Part shown: one piece after another, positions 1 to 6,195 of the stretch
Layout: every line of letters starts with the position of its first letter
Position numbering within the stretch: the first letter of the stretch is position 1
Assembly: GCA_900551365.1 (NCBI GenBank)
Contig: URVZ01000090.1
Coordinates: 1 to 7,292, forward strand
Origin: an uncultured Collinsella sp.
GTDB lineage: Bacteria; Actinomycetota; Coriobacteriia; Coriobacteriales; Coriobacteriaceae
Length of the DNA stretch: 7,292 nucleotides
Direction: 5' to 3'
Notes under the pieces: model-generated
The model's database searches: none
Told to the model about the DNA's origin: nothing
Seen by the model: the letters and a program-made list of their open reading frames with translations, nothing else
Made by a program: the position numbers and the translations under genes

Positions 1-709
1 CGCGATGGGCAAGGCCGTCGAGCAGCGAGTAGTCGTGCACCAAGCCCTCGACCAGGGCAATCGCGCGCGTCTTTACCGAGCCGGCAGGCTCAATGGTGCG
101 ATAGAGCATCTGCATGTCCGAGACGGCACCGGCGTACTCCCCCGCCGGGATGTCGATACCGTACACGCGTCCGGCAACATAGCTCATCAGCACGCCGGCC
201 ACGCGATTGATGCGATCGGTGGTGACGATCTCGCCCGCCGGCGGGTAATCGTCAACCGTAGCGCCATCGCGTTTAAGCTGCAGCATCAGCACATCCAGGT
301 CGCTTTCGAGCACGGCATGAACTTGACTGCCCGAAGCCTCGAGCTCGGGATCGGACTCGACAATGCCAAACTGCTGCTCGTAGACAAAGGGATGGGCATT
401 GCGATCGAGCACATAGTGCGACAGCAGGCCCAGCGCAAAGGCGCGACCCAGATTGGCATCGCGCGGCTGCAGGTGTGACACGCCGTCGCGCAGGCACGAG
501 AACTGGCGCGACATGCGCGAGCGGTGCATGACCTGAGCAAGCGACATGCAGTCGGAAATGCGCGGCGTGAGCATGTGAAAGAAGAACGGGTCGGGACCTT
601 GGTTTCCCAGGATAAAGGCGATGCGCTCCTCGTCGGACGTGATAACGCCTCGCGGAAGACGGTCGATGCTTTCCTCGCCAAACAGATGATGCGTAATGAG
701 CGCGGGCAT
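1..709 (-). CDS. Zinc-dependent phospholipase C-like protein, C-terminus cut by window edge
   Basis: The frame is open from an ATG at 709 to the window edge and gives 236 residues without a stop. The sequence fits the zinc-dependent phospholipase C / S1-P1-like fold (Pfam PF00882 type). Visible signatures are His7-His8 next to the N-terminus, GNQGPDP at 35-41, the helix LSHYVLDRNAHPF at 96-108 with His98, Asp102 and His106, and HxxxE at His131/Glu135. These are the positions expected for zinc ligands in the family. In characterised members the enzyme hydrolyses phospholipid head groups, but many bacterial homologues are untested, so substrate is unknown. No signal peptide is visible: the protein starts MPALITHH, so it looks cytoplasmic, unlike the secreted clostridial toxins. 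AAAGGA lies five bases before the ATG and supports this start. It lies 91 bases downstream of the response regulator gene and may have its own promoter. Family assignment is fairly sure, activity is not. Confidence 0.82.
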   Translation of the reverse strand, partial: MPALITHHLFGEESIDRLPRGVITSDEERIAFILGNQGPDPFFFHMLTPRISDCMSLAQVMHRSRMSRQFSCLRDGVSHLQPRDANLGRAFALGLLSHYVLDRNAHPFVYEQQFGIVESDPELEASGSQVHAVLESDLDVLMLQLKRDGATVDDYPPAGEIVTTDRINRVAGVLMSYVAGRVYGIDIPAGEYAGAVSDMQMLYRTIEPAGSVKTRAIALVEGLVHDYSLLDGLAHR

Positions 710-714
710 AATAA

Positions 715-720
715 TCCTTT
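715..720 (-). promoter_or_regulatory. Ribosome binding site of the phospholipase C-like gene
   Basis: On the minus strand AAAGGA is followed by five bases and then the ATG at 709. This purine run fixes the start of a gene whose other end lies outside the window. Confidence 0.6.
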
Positions 721-741
721 CGATTTCATTCGATGCAATCC

Positions 742-768
742 ATTATGCCCACCGCACAGTCATGCCAA
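742..768 (-). promoter_or_regulatory. Possible promoter of the phospholipase C-like gene
   Basis: On the minus strand TTGGCA (768-763) and CATAAT (747-742) each match the sigma-70 consensus at five of six bases, but the spacer is only 15 bases instead of about 17. Transcription would begin near 735, leaving a short leader with the ribosome binding site at 715-720. The box match is seen; its use as a promoter is inference. The alternative is read-through from the response regulator gene, since no convincing terminator lies in the 91-base gap. Confidence 0.3.
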
Positions 769-800
769 ACCTGTAACGGCAAACGATGGCACACCGACCC

Positions 801-1535
801 TTACGCAAGCCCCAAGTGCGATTTGACCTCGGCAGCGCGACGGCGGGACACGGGCACCGTCGAGGTTACGCGATCGAGCCTGAGCTCCATCAGGCCCGTG
901 GAGCCGATCTCGACATTATGTACGTCTTCCAAATTAACCAGATAGCTGCGATGGACGCGGATAAAGCCCTCGGAGGCCAGGCGACGCTCGAGCGAGGAAA
1001 TCGACTCATTGATCAGATACGTCCCCTCGGCGCAGACGGCGTTGCAAAAATCGGCGCGCGCCTCAAAGTAGCAGACATCCGCCACGGGAATGAACACCTT
1101 TTTGCCCCCGCGATCCACCGTCAGGCGCAAAGGCTGGCGCGGAGCATGGACGACACGGCGAGCGCCCAGGGCAGTCTCGATCTTGTCGAGCGCCTTTGAC
1201 AGGCGGGCATCCTCGACCGGTTTGACGATGTAATCGACCGCATCGAGGTTATAGGCATCGGCCGCATACTCGGCAAATGCCGTCACAAACACCACGACCG
1301 GCGGCGTCTTTAGGTTCTGCAGCGTCTCGGCAAGCTCAATTCCCGAGCGACCGGGCATGGTAATGTCTAAAAACAACACGTCGGGCTTGTTCGACAGAAT
1401 CGACTCCACGGCTTCGGTGACATTGCCCGCCTCGGCAATCTGACCTACACGCGTATCCTTTTCCAACAGATAGCGTAGCTCAGCCCTAATGGGAGGCTCG
1501 TCATCAACCACCAGGATGTTCCAGCCTTCGGACAT
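801..1535 (-). CDS. LytTR-family response regulator (LytR/AlgR type)
   Basis: This 244-residue DNA-binding response regulator is the output half of a two-component system. Residues 5-120 are a receiver domain: acidic pocket Asp11-Asp12 in VVDDEP, phospho-acceptor Asp57 in FLDITMPG, Thr85 in FVTAF, and Lys105 in IVKPVED. Residues about 136-240 are a LytTR DNA-binding domain, with the typical VCYFEA strand, ESISSLERRL helix, and FIRVHRSYLVNL and TVPVSRRR segments. Length matches the family norm. An ATG at 1535 is preceded by AGAGGGGAAG at suitable distance. It starts 38 bases after the sensor kinase stop, so the two are almost certainly co-transcribed and cognate. Proteins of this family usually bind pairs of direct repeats upstream of target genes. 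In Escherichia coli the related BtsR and YpdB control transporter genes, which makes the adjacent permease an attractive but unproven target. Confidence 0.93.
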   Translation of the reverse strand: MSEGWNILVVDDEPPIRAELRYLLEKDTRVGQIAEAGNVTEAVESILSNKPDVLFLDITMPGRSGIELAETLQNLKTPPVVVFVTAFAEYAADAYNLDAVDYIVKPVEDARLSKALDKIETALGARRVVHAPRQPLRLTVDRGGKKVFIPVADVCYFEARADFCNAVCAEGTYLINESISSLERRLASEGFIRVHRSYLVNLEDVHNVEIGSTGLMELRLDRVTSTVPVSRRRAAEVKSHLGLA

Positions 1536-1573
1536 ATGCGCTTCCCCTCTTTTTCTCTCAATCCAACCGCGTG

Positions 1574-2965
1574 CTACACCGTTAGCGGCGCTGGCTCATG
1601 CGGCTCGCCGTTCAACTCAACGATGACCTGCGTTCCCACGCCCTCCTGGGACTTCACGCGCATGCCAGAATCTTCTCCGTAAAAGAAATGGATGCGCTGA
1701 AGCACGTTGAAGAGCGCCAGGCCGCAACCTCGCTTGATGGAGCCGTCGGCGGTAATGCTCTCGGGCTCCTCTCGGCGATGCTGCTCAAACAGATGCGCGC
1801 AGACTTCTTCGCTCATACCGATGCCGTCATCTTCGACGATGATCTCCAAGCCGTCATCGGTCTCAAAAGCCCTAACACGAATAGAAAGCGGCTCGGTCTC
1901 GCGCTGCGCATGCTTGATGCAGTTTTCGAGCAGCGGCTGCAAGATAAACGGCGGTACCAGGCTGTCGCGCACCTCAAAGTCGATGTCGACCGAAACGCGC
2001 AGACGGCCGTCGCCATACCGGGCCTGCATAAGATTGATATAACGAGTGCCCTGTTCCACCTCGTGCTCGAGCGTGGTGAGCGTATCGGAATCAGAAAGCG
2101 TCTGACGATAGTAGTTGGAAAAGTCGATCAACAGCGATCGCGCCTTGTCGGGCTCGGTTCGAACGAGCGACACGATCGTGCTAATGGTATTGAATAGAAA
2201 ATGAGGATCGACCTGTGATTGCAAGGCACGCAGCTCCACGCGGGCCGTAAGCTCGTCCTGGCGCTCGAGCTCAAAGCTGGCGAGCTGCGTGGAAATGAGA
2301 TCGGCAAAGCCCGAGGCCAACGCCGTCTGGCGCATATCGATGCTGCTCAGGCGGGGATAGTACAGCTCGAGTGTGCCCACGCAATGCCCGCGCACGGTAA
2401 GCGGCGCGACAATGCCGGCGCGCAGACGGGGAAAATAACCGCCCGTCTCATTGGAGGTGTCACGCGAAAACACACTCTGCTCGCCCGTCTCAATCACACT
2501 GAGCGTGGTCTTGAGCACGACCGGGGTGCCGGCAGGGCACTTTGCCGAGTCCTCGCCCCAGCTTGCCAACACCTGTTTGCCATCGGTAAAGCAGATGGCA
2601 GAGGCGATGGTCTCGGACAGGATGATTTTAGAGGCGCCCAAGGCCGCTTCGGGCGTAAGGCCGCGCGACGTGTAGGCGAATATTTTTGATGCGATGGCGA
2701 GCGTACGGTCGGTTGCACTCGATGTGAGGTCGTCGGGGACCACAAAGACATACGAGAAAAAGAAGCACAGCATGACCATGCCGGCAATAACGACAACGCC
2801 CGGAACGGGATTGGGGTTATCGGTTAAATCCCAGATAAGCAGCAGGATAAGCGCCGGAACGACAACACCGAGCAGGATGGCCTGGACCACATGCTGGGCC
2901 GTACGAAAGACCTTGGTAGAGTTGTAGCTCTTGCCCAGAATCAGCCTGTTTAAATCCACCGTCAT
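1574..2965 (-). CDS. LytS-like sensor histidine kinase with two-helix anchor and GAF-type domain
   Basis: This 463-residue membrane kinase probably phosphorylates the LytTR regulator encoded next. Two hydrophobic segments lie at about 27-46 and 55-76. A GAF-like sensor region follows at about 84-232 (note TPEAALGASKIILSE and the strand GIVAPLTVRGHCVGTLELYY). Then comes the His_kinase type dimerisation motif LQSQVDPHFLFNTIS with His255 as the likely phospho-acceptor. The ATPase part has the N box PLLENCIKHA (Asn348), the G1 box EDDGIGM at 378-384 and the G2 box GCGLALFN at 413-420. Classical LytS proteins are longer because of a 5TMR-LYT membrane domain; here that is replaced by a two-helix hairpin, so sensing may fall to the cytoplasmic GAF-like region. 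The start is uncertain: AAGGGG abuts the ATG at 2965, but sits six bases from a GTG at 2959, which may be the true start (461 residues). The promoter is unclear because a terminator lies just upstream. Confidence 0.92.
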   Translation of the reverse strand: MTVDLNRLILGKSYNSTKVFRTAQHVVQAILLGVVVPALILLLIWDLTDNPNPVPGVVVIAGMVMLCFFFSYVFVVPDDLTSSATDRTLAIASKIFAYTSRGLTPEAALGASKIILSETIASAICFTDGKQVLASWGEDSAKCPAGTPVVLKTTLSVIETGEQSVFSRDTSNETGGYFPRLRAGIVAPLTVRGHCVGTLELYYPRLSSIDMRQTALASGFADLISTQLASFELERQDELTARVELRALQSQVDPHFLFNTISTIVSLVRTEPDKARSLLIDFSNYYRQTLSDSDTLTTLEHEVEQGTRYINLMQARYGDGRLRVSVDIDFEVRDSLVPPFILQPLLENCIKHAQRETEPLSIRVRAFETDDGLEIIVEDDGIGMSEEVCAHLFEQHRREEPESITADGSIKRGCGLALFNVLQRIHFFYGEDSGMRVKSQEGVGTQVIVELNGEPHEPAPLTV

Positions 2966-2970
2966 CCCCT
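2966..2970 (-). promoter_or_regulatory. Ribosome binding site that questions the kinase start
   Basis: On the minus strand the purine run AAAAGGGG touches the ATG at 2965 directly, which is too close for normal initiation. The in-frame GTG two codons later (2959-2957) is six bases from the run, the usual distance. Initiation at the GTG is therefore the better guess on spacing, the ATG on codon choice. Confidence 0.5.
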
Positions 2971-2992
2971 TTTATCTATCGCACCCATAGCA

Positions 2993-3019
2993 ATAAAGAG
3001 GGCCGCAAGCGACCCTCTC
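2993..3019 (-). terminator. Intrinsic terminator downstream of the amidohydrolase
   Basis: Read on the minus strand, AGAGGGTCG pairs with CGGCCCTCT around a CTTG tetraloop, giving a nine-pair stem with one G-U pair, extendable by another G-U. It is followed at once by TTATTG, so the 3' side reads CTTTATT. The U run is short but correctly placed. It lies about 60 bases after the amidohydrolase stop codon. The stem has a C-A mismatch if read as plus-strand RNA, which agrees with termination of leftward transcription. It is only about 30 bases before the kinase start. Confidence 0.7.
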
Positions 3020-3020
3020 C

Positions 3021-3035
3021 ATTGCATTATGCAAT
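3021..3035. repeat. 15-base palindrome ATTGCAT-T-ATGCAAT
   Basis: Seven bases are repeated perfectly in inverted order around one central base. It sits between the amidohydrolase stop and the terminator, upstream of the kinase gene. The minus strand of its centre reads CATAAT, a possible -10 box, without a good -35 box. This form suits a dimeric repressor site, but no regulator is identified. Confidence 0.45.
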
Positions 3036-3076
3036 CAAATACTGTGTTTTACATCCAGTCGTCGATGAACGGTAGT

Positions 3077-4354
3077 TTAGGCGCTGTATTTGTTGGCCTC
3101 GCCAAAGGTGCCCGCCTCGACGATCCAGCCGTCCTTCATGATGACGTCCATGTTGTCGGTGTTGAGCACGTGGATGTCGGCGGCGACGTCACCGTTGACG
3201 ACCAGCAGGTCGGCGCACTTGCCGGCCTCGATGGAACCGGTCTCGTCCTCGATGTGGCACATCTTGGCACCGTTGAGGGTGGCGCAGGTGATGGTCTCGA
3301 CCGGGGTGAAGCCGATCTTGTCGACGAACTCGTACATCTCCTCGATGGAGCAGGTGCCGTACGGGGTGACGAAGGAGAAGGAGTCGGAGCCGATCGTCAT
3401 GACGACGCCGCGCTTCTTGGCCTCGCGCAGGCAGTCGTAGTTGCGCTGCAGCTCCTTCTCGACCAGGGTGCCCTCGTACTTGTCGTGCAGCTCGGGGACG
3501 TAGACGGGCGGATAGGTGGCGTACCAGGTGGGCAGGAAGGCGATCGTCGGGGTGAAGAAGGTGCCCTGCTCGGCCATGAGGTCCATGGTGCGCTCATCGA
3601 TATCGAAGCCGTGAATCAGCTGCTCGCAGCCAAAGCGAACGGAATCGTAGGCAGCGGCGTGGTTGTTGTAGCAGTGGCTCCACACGGGGATGCCGACCAT
3701 CTTTGCCTCTTCGACTACGGCCTGGATCTCCTCGGAGCAATAGTGCTGGTCGCGACCGGAGTCCCAGCGCCAGATGCCGCCACCGGTAGCCCAGATCTTG
3801 ATGGCATCGGGGTTCTCGCGCAGGCGACGACGGACGGCCTTGCGCAGATCCCAAGGACCGTCGACCTGGTCGCCCCAGGGATGGGATTCCTTGTTGAGCT
3901 CCTGGGTGCAGTGGTGGGAGTCACCGTGGCCGGCAACGCGGCAGAAGCCGAGGCCGGTGGCCAGAACGCGCGGGCCCTTAAAGACGCCCTTGTCGATGCA
4001 GTCACGGATCTGGATACCAAAGCGGCCGATCTCGCAGACAGTGGTGAGGCCGTGAGTGAGGCAGTCGTAGGCCTGCTTGACGGCGACGGCCTGCTTCTCG
4101 AGGAGCGGCTGCATGACCCAATCGGTATCATCGTCGGTCAGGTTGCCCGAGAAGTGCAGATGGGTGTCGATCAGGCCGGGAAGGACGGTCTTGCCGGCGG
4201 CGTCGATGACCTCAACGCCCTCGGGAAGGTCCTGCATAGTGCCGGCGTACTCGATCTTGCCGTTGTCGTCGACGAGAACGAGGGAGTTCTCGACCGGCTC
4301 GGCACCGGTACCGTCGATGAGCTTGCCGCCAACGATTGCATACTTAGTGGACAT
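3077..4354 (-). CDS. Metal-dependent amidohydrolase (imidazolonepropionase/prolidase-like)
   Basis: This 425-residue cytoplasmic enzyme belongs to the amidohydrolase superfamily, in the COG1228-like group that includes imidazolonepropionases and Xaa-Pro or carboxypeptidase-type amidohydrolases. A small beta domain at about 1-58 and 372-415 brackets a TIM barrel. The metal ligands are all visible: HxH at His65/His67 (LIDTHLHF), the probable carboxylated Lys186 in AIKIWATGGG, His227 in WSHCYN, His248 in LIHGFD, and catalytic Asp324 in TIGSDSF. The GHGDSHH segment at 142-148 matches the GGHG-like stretch common in prolidase-type members. It likely hydrolyses an amide or peptide-like bond in a small substrate; which one cannot be read from sequence. 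No signal peptide is present. It carries 13 cysteines, fitting a strict anaerobe. AAGGAGG lies five bases before the ATG. It follows the permease gene after 131 bases and probably shares its transcript, ending at the terminator near 3000. Confidence 0.9.
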   Translation of the reverse strand: MSTKYAIVGGKLIDGTGAEPVENSLVLVDDNGKIEYAGTMQDLPEGVEVIDAAGKTVLPGLIDTHLHFSGNLTDDDTDWVMQPLLEKQAVAVKQAYDCLTHGLTTVCEIGRFGIQIRDCIDKGVFKGPRVLATGLGFCRVAGHGDSHHCTQELNKESHPWGDQVDGPWDLRKAVRRRLRENPDAIKIWATGGGIWRWDSGRDQHYCSEEIQAVVEEAKMVGIPVWSHCYNNHAAAYDSVRFGCEQLIHGFDIDERTMDLMAEQGTFFTPTIAFLPTWYATYPPVYVPELHDKYEGTLVEKELQRNYDCLREAKKRGVVMTIGSDSFSFVTPYGTCSIEEMYEFVDKIGFTPVETITCATLNGAKMCHIEDETGSIEAGKCADLLVVNGDVAADIHVLNTDNMDVIMKDGWIVEAGTFGEANKYSA

Positions 4355-4358
4355 GGTT

Positions 4359-4365
4359 CCTCCTT
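4359..4365 (-). promoter_or_regulatory. Strong ribosome binding site of the amidohydrolase
   Basis: AAGGAGG, complementary to the 16S rRNA tail, lies five or fewer bases before the ATG at 4354. It directly abuts the palindrome at 4365-4376, sharing one base with it. Confidence 0.75.
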
Positions 4366-4376
4366 ATGGATCCATA
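4365..4376. repeat. Perfect 12-base palindrome TATGGATCCATA
   Basis: The sequence is its own reverse complement and lies immediately upstream of the amidohydrolase ribosome binding site. With no loop it cannot fold well as an RNA hairpin, so if functional it would act as a protein site on DNA. It may be chance. Confidence 0.35.
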
Positions 4377-4382
4377 TAGTGG

Positions 4383-4410
4383 GCGAGGCCGTGTTGGGTT
4401 AAGGCCTCAC
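4383..4410 (-). promoter_or_regulatory. Intercistronic hairpin 2, before the amidohydrolase
   Basis: On the minus strand GTGAGGCC pairs with GGCCTCGC across a 12-base loop, eight pairs with one G-U. On the plus strand the same position would be a C-A mismatch. No U run follows, so it is not a normal terminator. It may protect or set processing of the permease-amidohydrolase mRNA, or attenuate transcription into the hydrolase. Confidence 0.45.
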
Positions 4411-4427
4411 AAAGCTACCCAAGTGGT

Positions 4428-4479
4428 GCCGGGTTCGGTGCGCGGGAGAGAGGGCCCCACGCACCCGATCCGCCCCGGC
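4428..4479 (-). promoter_or_regulatory. Intercistronic hairpin 1, just after the permease stop
   Basis: On the minus strand an outer stem GCCGGG/CCCGGC (six pairs) encloses an asymmetric internal loop and an inner ten-pair stem GGTGCGTGGG/CCCGCGCACC with a nine-base loop. The inner stem has one G-U pair that becomes a C-A mismatch on the plus strand. It begins six bases after the permease stop codon and lacks a following U run. Likely roles are 3'-end protection of the permease message, partial termination or processing. Confidence 0.5.
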
Positions 4480-4485
4480 TAGGCG

Positions 4486-5937
4486 TTACTTTTTGCGGGA
4501 ATTGGTGAAAGCCATGAGGGCCAGGCCAATAGCCAACCAGCCGATCACGATGCTCCACTCCACCATGTTGAGGGAGGCGGGAGAGAACGGAATCACGAGC
4601 AGGCCGATGATGATGGCGCAGGCAGCGATAGCGAGGCCGATGCCAAACTTGCCGCCGGGCACCTCGTAGGGACGAGGCAGGTCGGGCTCGGTGAAGCGCA
4701 TGCGCAGGCAGGCGAGGGCGACCATACCGCAGGAGAAAATGAAGGCGAGAGCCGACACGTTGGTCAGAGGGATGAGCATGTTCTTGCCCAGGAACGGACC
4801 GATGACGGTGATAACGCCCAGAACGACGCAGGCGAGCTTGGGAGCGCCGGACTTGGGGTCGACCTCGGCGAACTTCTCGGGCAGTTGGCCCTTGCGGCCC
4901 ATGGCGAGCATGATGCGGCTCGTGGCGCCGTAGAAGGAGTTCATCGGGCCCATGGGTCCAAGCGTGGCGATGACGAGCATGGCCAGGTACAGAAGCATGT
5001 TGATGCCCTTGAGGCAGGCAAGCGCGGGAACCGGGCTCTTAACAAACTCATGCCAGTCGAGGATGGTGCCGAACGAGTAGATGCAGACCATGTAGAAGCC
5101 GCCGGCGGCCAGCAGGGCCAGGGAGATGATCTTGCCGAACTTGTTCCAGTTGAGGCCCTCGGCTGCTTCCTCAGCCTGCTGAGGAATGGTGTCGAAACCG
5201 GCATAGAAGAACGGAGTCAGAACCAGGACCGACACGATGCCGGCGAACAGGCTGGCGCCCTCGGTAGCGGCCTTGCCGCCGCCAGCGCCGGTGACCTGGG
5301 AGAACACGGGCATGGCGTTGTCCGGCGAGCCGGTGAACAGCGAGACGCCCATGGCGAGCAGCATGCCGCAGAGCAGGGCCTTGGTCAGGAAGGCCTGGAG
5401 CTTGGCGGCCGAGCTGGCACCGCGGAAGTTGAGGAAGATGACGTAGGCTGCAAAGCCGAGCGCGATCAGCGTCGGGAACAGGTAAACGTCGGCGCCCAGG
5501 ATGGTGTAGAGCTTGACGGCGCGCAGCCACTCAAGACCAGGCAGGCTGCCGAACATCTCGGACACGAGGGTCGAAATGGCGATGGCCTCCCACGGGCACA
5601 GGATACCGTTGCCCAGAGCCAAAAGCCATCCGGTGATGTAGCTCAGCGTACGGCCAAAGCTACGATCGACATACTCGACGATGCCGCCCGAGATGGGGAT
5701 AGCCGCCGTGAGCTCACCGAAAACAGCTCCGACGGGCACGAGGAAGATTGCACCCAAGAGGAATGCGATCATAGCGGGAACGGGACCGCCGCCCACGACC
5801 ATCCAGTCGCCGACCTGCAGAACCCAACCGGTACCGATAATGGCACCGAAACCGATGGTGAAGAAGTTCCAGAGCGAAAGCGTTTTCTTCATACCGCCGT
5901 TATCCTCGACTGCAACTTCTGCATTCTTGTCCGCCAT
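4486..5937 (-). CDS. APC-superfamily amino acid permease
   Basis: This 483-residue integral membrane transporter belongs to the amino acid-polyamine-organocation family (AA_permease_2 type), usually proton- or exchange-driven. About 12 hydrophobic segments can be counted. Family hallmarks are GFGAIIGTG at about 29-37 in the unwound first helix, GELTAAIPISGGIVEYV at 74-90, FFYAGFDTIPQQAEE at 243-257, the loop SRIMLAMGRKGQLPEKF at 340-356, and RPYEVPGG at 422-429 before the last helices. The substrate is not readable; an amino acid or a small derivative is expected. I chose the ATG at 5937 because AAAGGAGGGG lies just before it; an in-frame GTG at 5976 would add 13 charged residues that include the ribosome binding site itself. 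The amidohydrolase follows on the same strand, so the imported compound may be its substrate. The upstream region is long and structured. Confidence 0.93.
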   Translation of the reverse strand: MADKNAEVAVEDNGGMKKTLSLWNFFTIGFGAIIGTGWVLQVGDWMVVGGGPVPAMIAFLLGAIFLVPVGAVFGELTAAIPISGGIVEYVDRSFGRTLSYITGWLLALGNGILCPWEAIAISTLVSEMFGSLPGLEWLRAVKLYTILGADVYLFPTLIALGFAAYVIFLNFRGASSAAKLQAFLTKALLCGMLLAMGVSLFTGSPDNAMPVFSQVTGAGGGKAATEGASLFAGIVSVLVLTPFFYAGFDTIPQQAEEAAEGLNWNKFGKIISLALLAAGGFYMVCIYSFGTILDWHEFVKSPVPALACLKGINMLLYLAMLVIATLGPMGPMNSFYGATSRIMLAMGRKGQLPEKFAEVDPKSGAPKLACVVLGVITVIGPFLGKNMLIPLTNVSALAFIFSCGMVALACLRMRFTEPDLPRPYEVPGGKFGIGLAIAACAIIIGLLVIPFSPASLNMVEWSIVIGWLAIGLALMAFTNSRKK

Positions 5938-5943
5938 TGTTCC

Positions 5944-5951
5944 CCTCCTTT
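5944..5951 (-). promoter_or_regulatory. Ribosome binding site that sets the permease start
   Basis: AAAGGAGG followed by GGAACA and the ATG at 5937 is a near-ideal site. It rules out the in-frame GTG at 5976 as the main start. Confidence 0.8.
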
Positions 5952-5981
5952 CCTTTTTGACGCCCCTTGACGTCACCCCTT

Positions 5982-6004
5982 GCGCGGTCTGTTTTGCCGC
6001 GCGC
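5982..6004. repeat. GC-rich inverted repeat in the permease leader
   Basis: GCGCGG and CCGCGC pair over a nine-base loop. Read on the plus strand it is followed after two bases by TTTTATT, so it resembles an intrinsic terminator for rightward transcription; no rightward gene precedes it. Read on the minus strand it lies about 30 bases before the permease ribosome binding site. Confidence 0.4.
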
Positions 6005-6162
6005 TTTTATTCCATGGCTTTAAGATACGGCCTTGGCGCAGCAGCTCCGCTCGCAGCTCGACCGAAGGCAGAACTGCAAAACGAGCGGCACCGTTTTTGG
6101 GACGAACGGCGGGAGACGTCATTCGTCCTGGACGCTTTCATCTTGTCTGCTTTTGAAGACCT

Positions 6163-6195
6163 GTTGCCGTGACGCTTGGCGCGCGGCGCGGCAAC
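6163..6195. repeat. Inverted repeat GTTGCCG/CGGCAAC
   Basis: A perfect seven-pair stem encloses 19 bases that themselves contain CGC/GCG. It lies in the middle of the divergent region, about 100 bases before the C39 gene. Function unknown: leader structure or operator. Confidence 0.4.

Noticed and set aside
758..793. GTGCCA/TGGCAT inverted repeat after the response regulator as a terminator
   Set aside because: Only about six pairs over a loop of some 20 bases and no U run on the minus strand.
1598..2689. Two plus-strand frames (1598-2197 and 2219-2689) opposite the kinase
   Set aside because: They mirror the kinase coding sequence and lack ribosome binding sites and motifs.
3029..4402. A 457-codon open frame on the plus strand opposite the amidohydrolase
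   Set aside because: The minus-strand gene has complete catalytic motifs and a strong ribosome binding site. The antisense frame is a by-product of its GC-rich third positions and encodes a Gly/Val/Asp-rich sequence with no motif.
4885..5970. A 361-codon plus-strand frame opposite the permease
   Set aside because: Charged, His/Gln/Asp-rich translation with no recognisable domain, fully covered by a well-supported transporter gene.
5938..5976. An N-terminal extension of the permease from GTG 5976
   Set aside because: The extension would translate through the strong ribosome binding site at 5944-5951 that serves the ATG at 5937.
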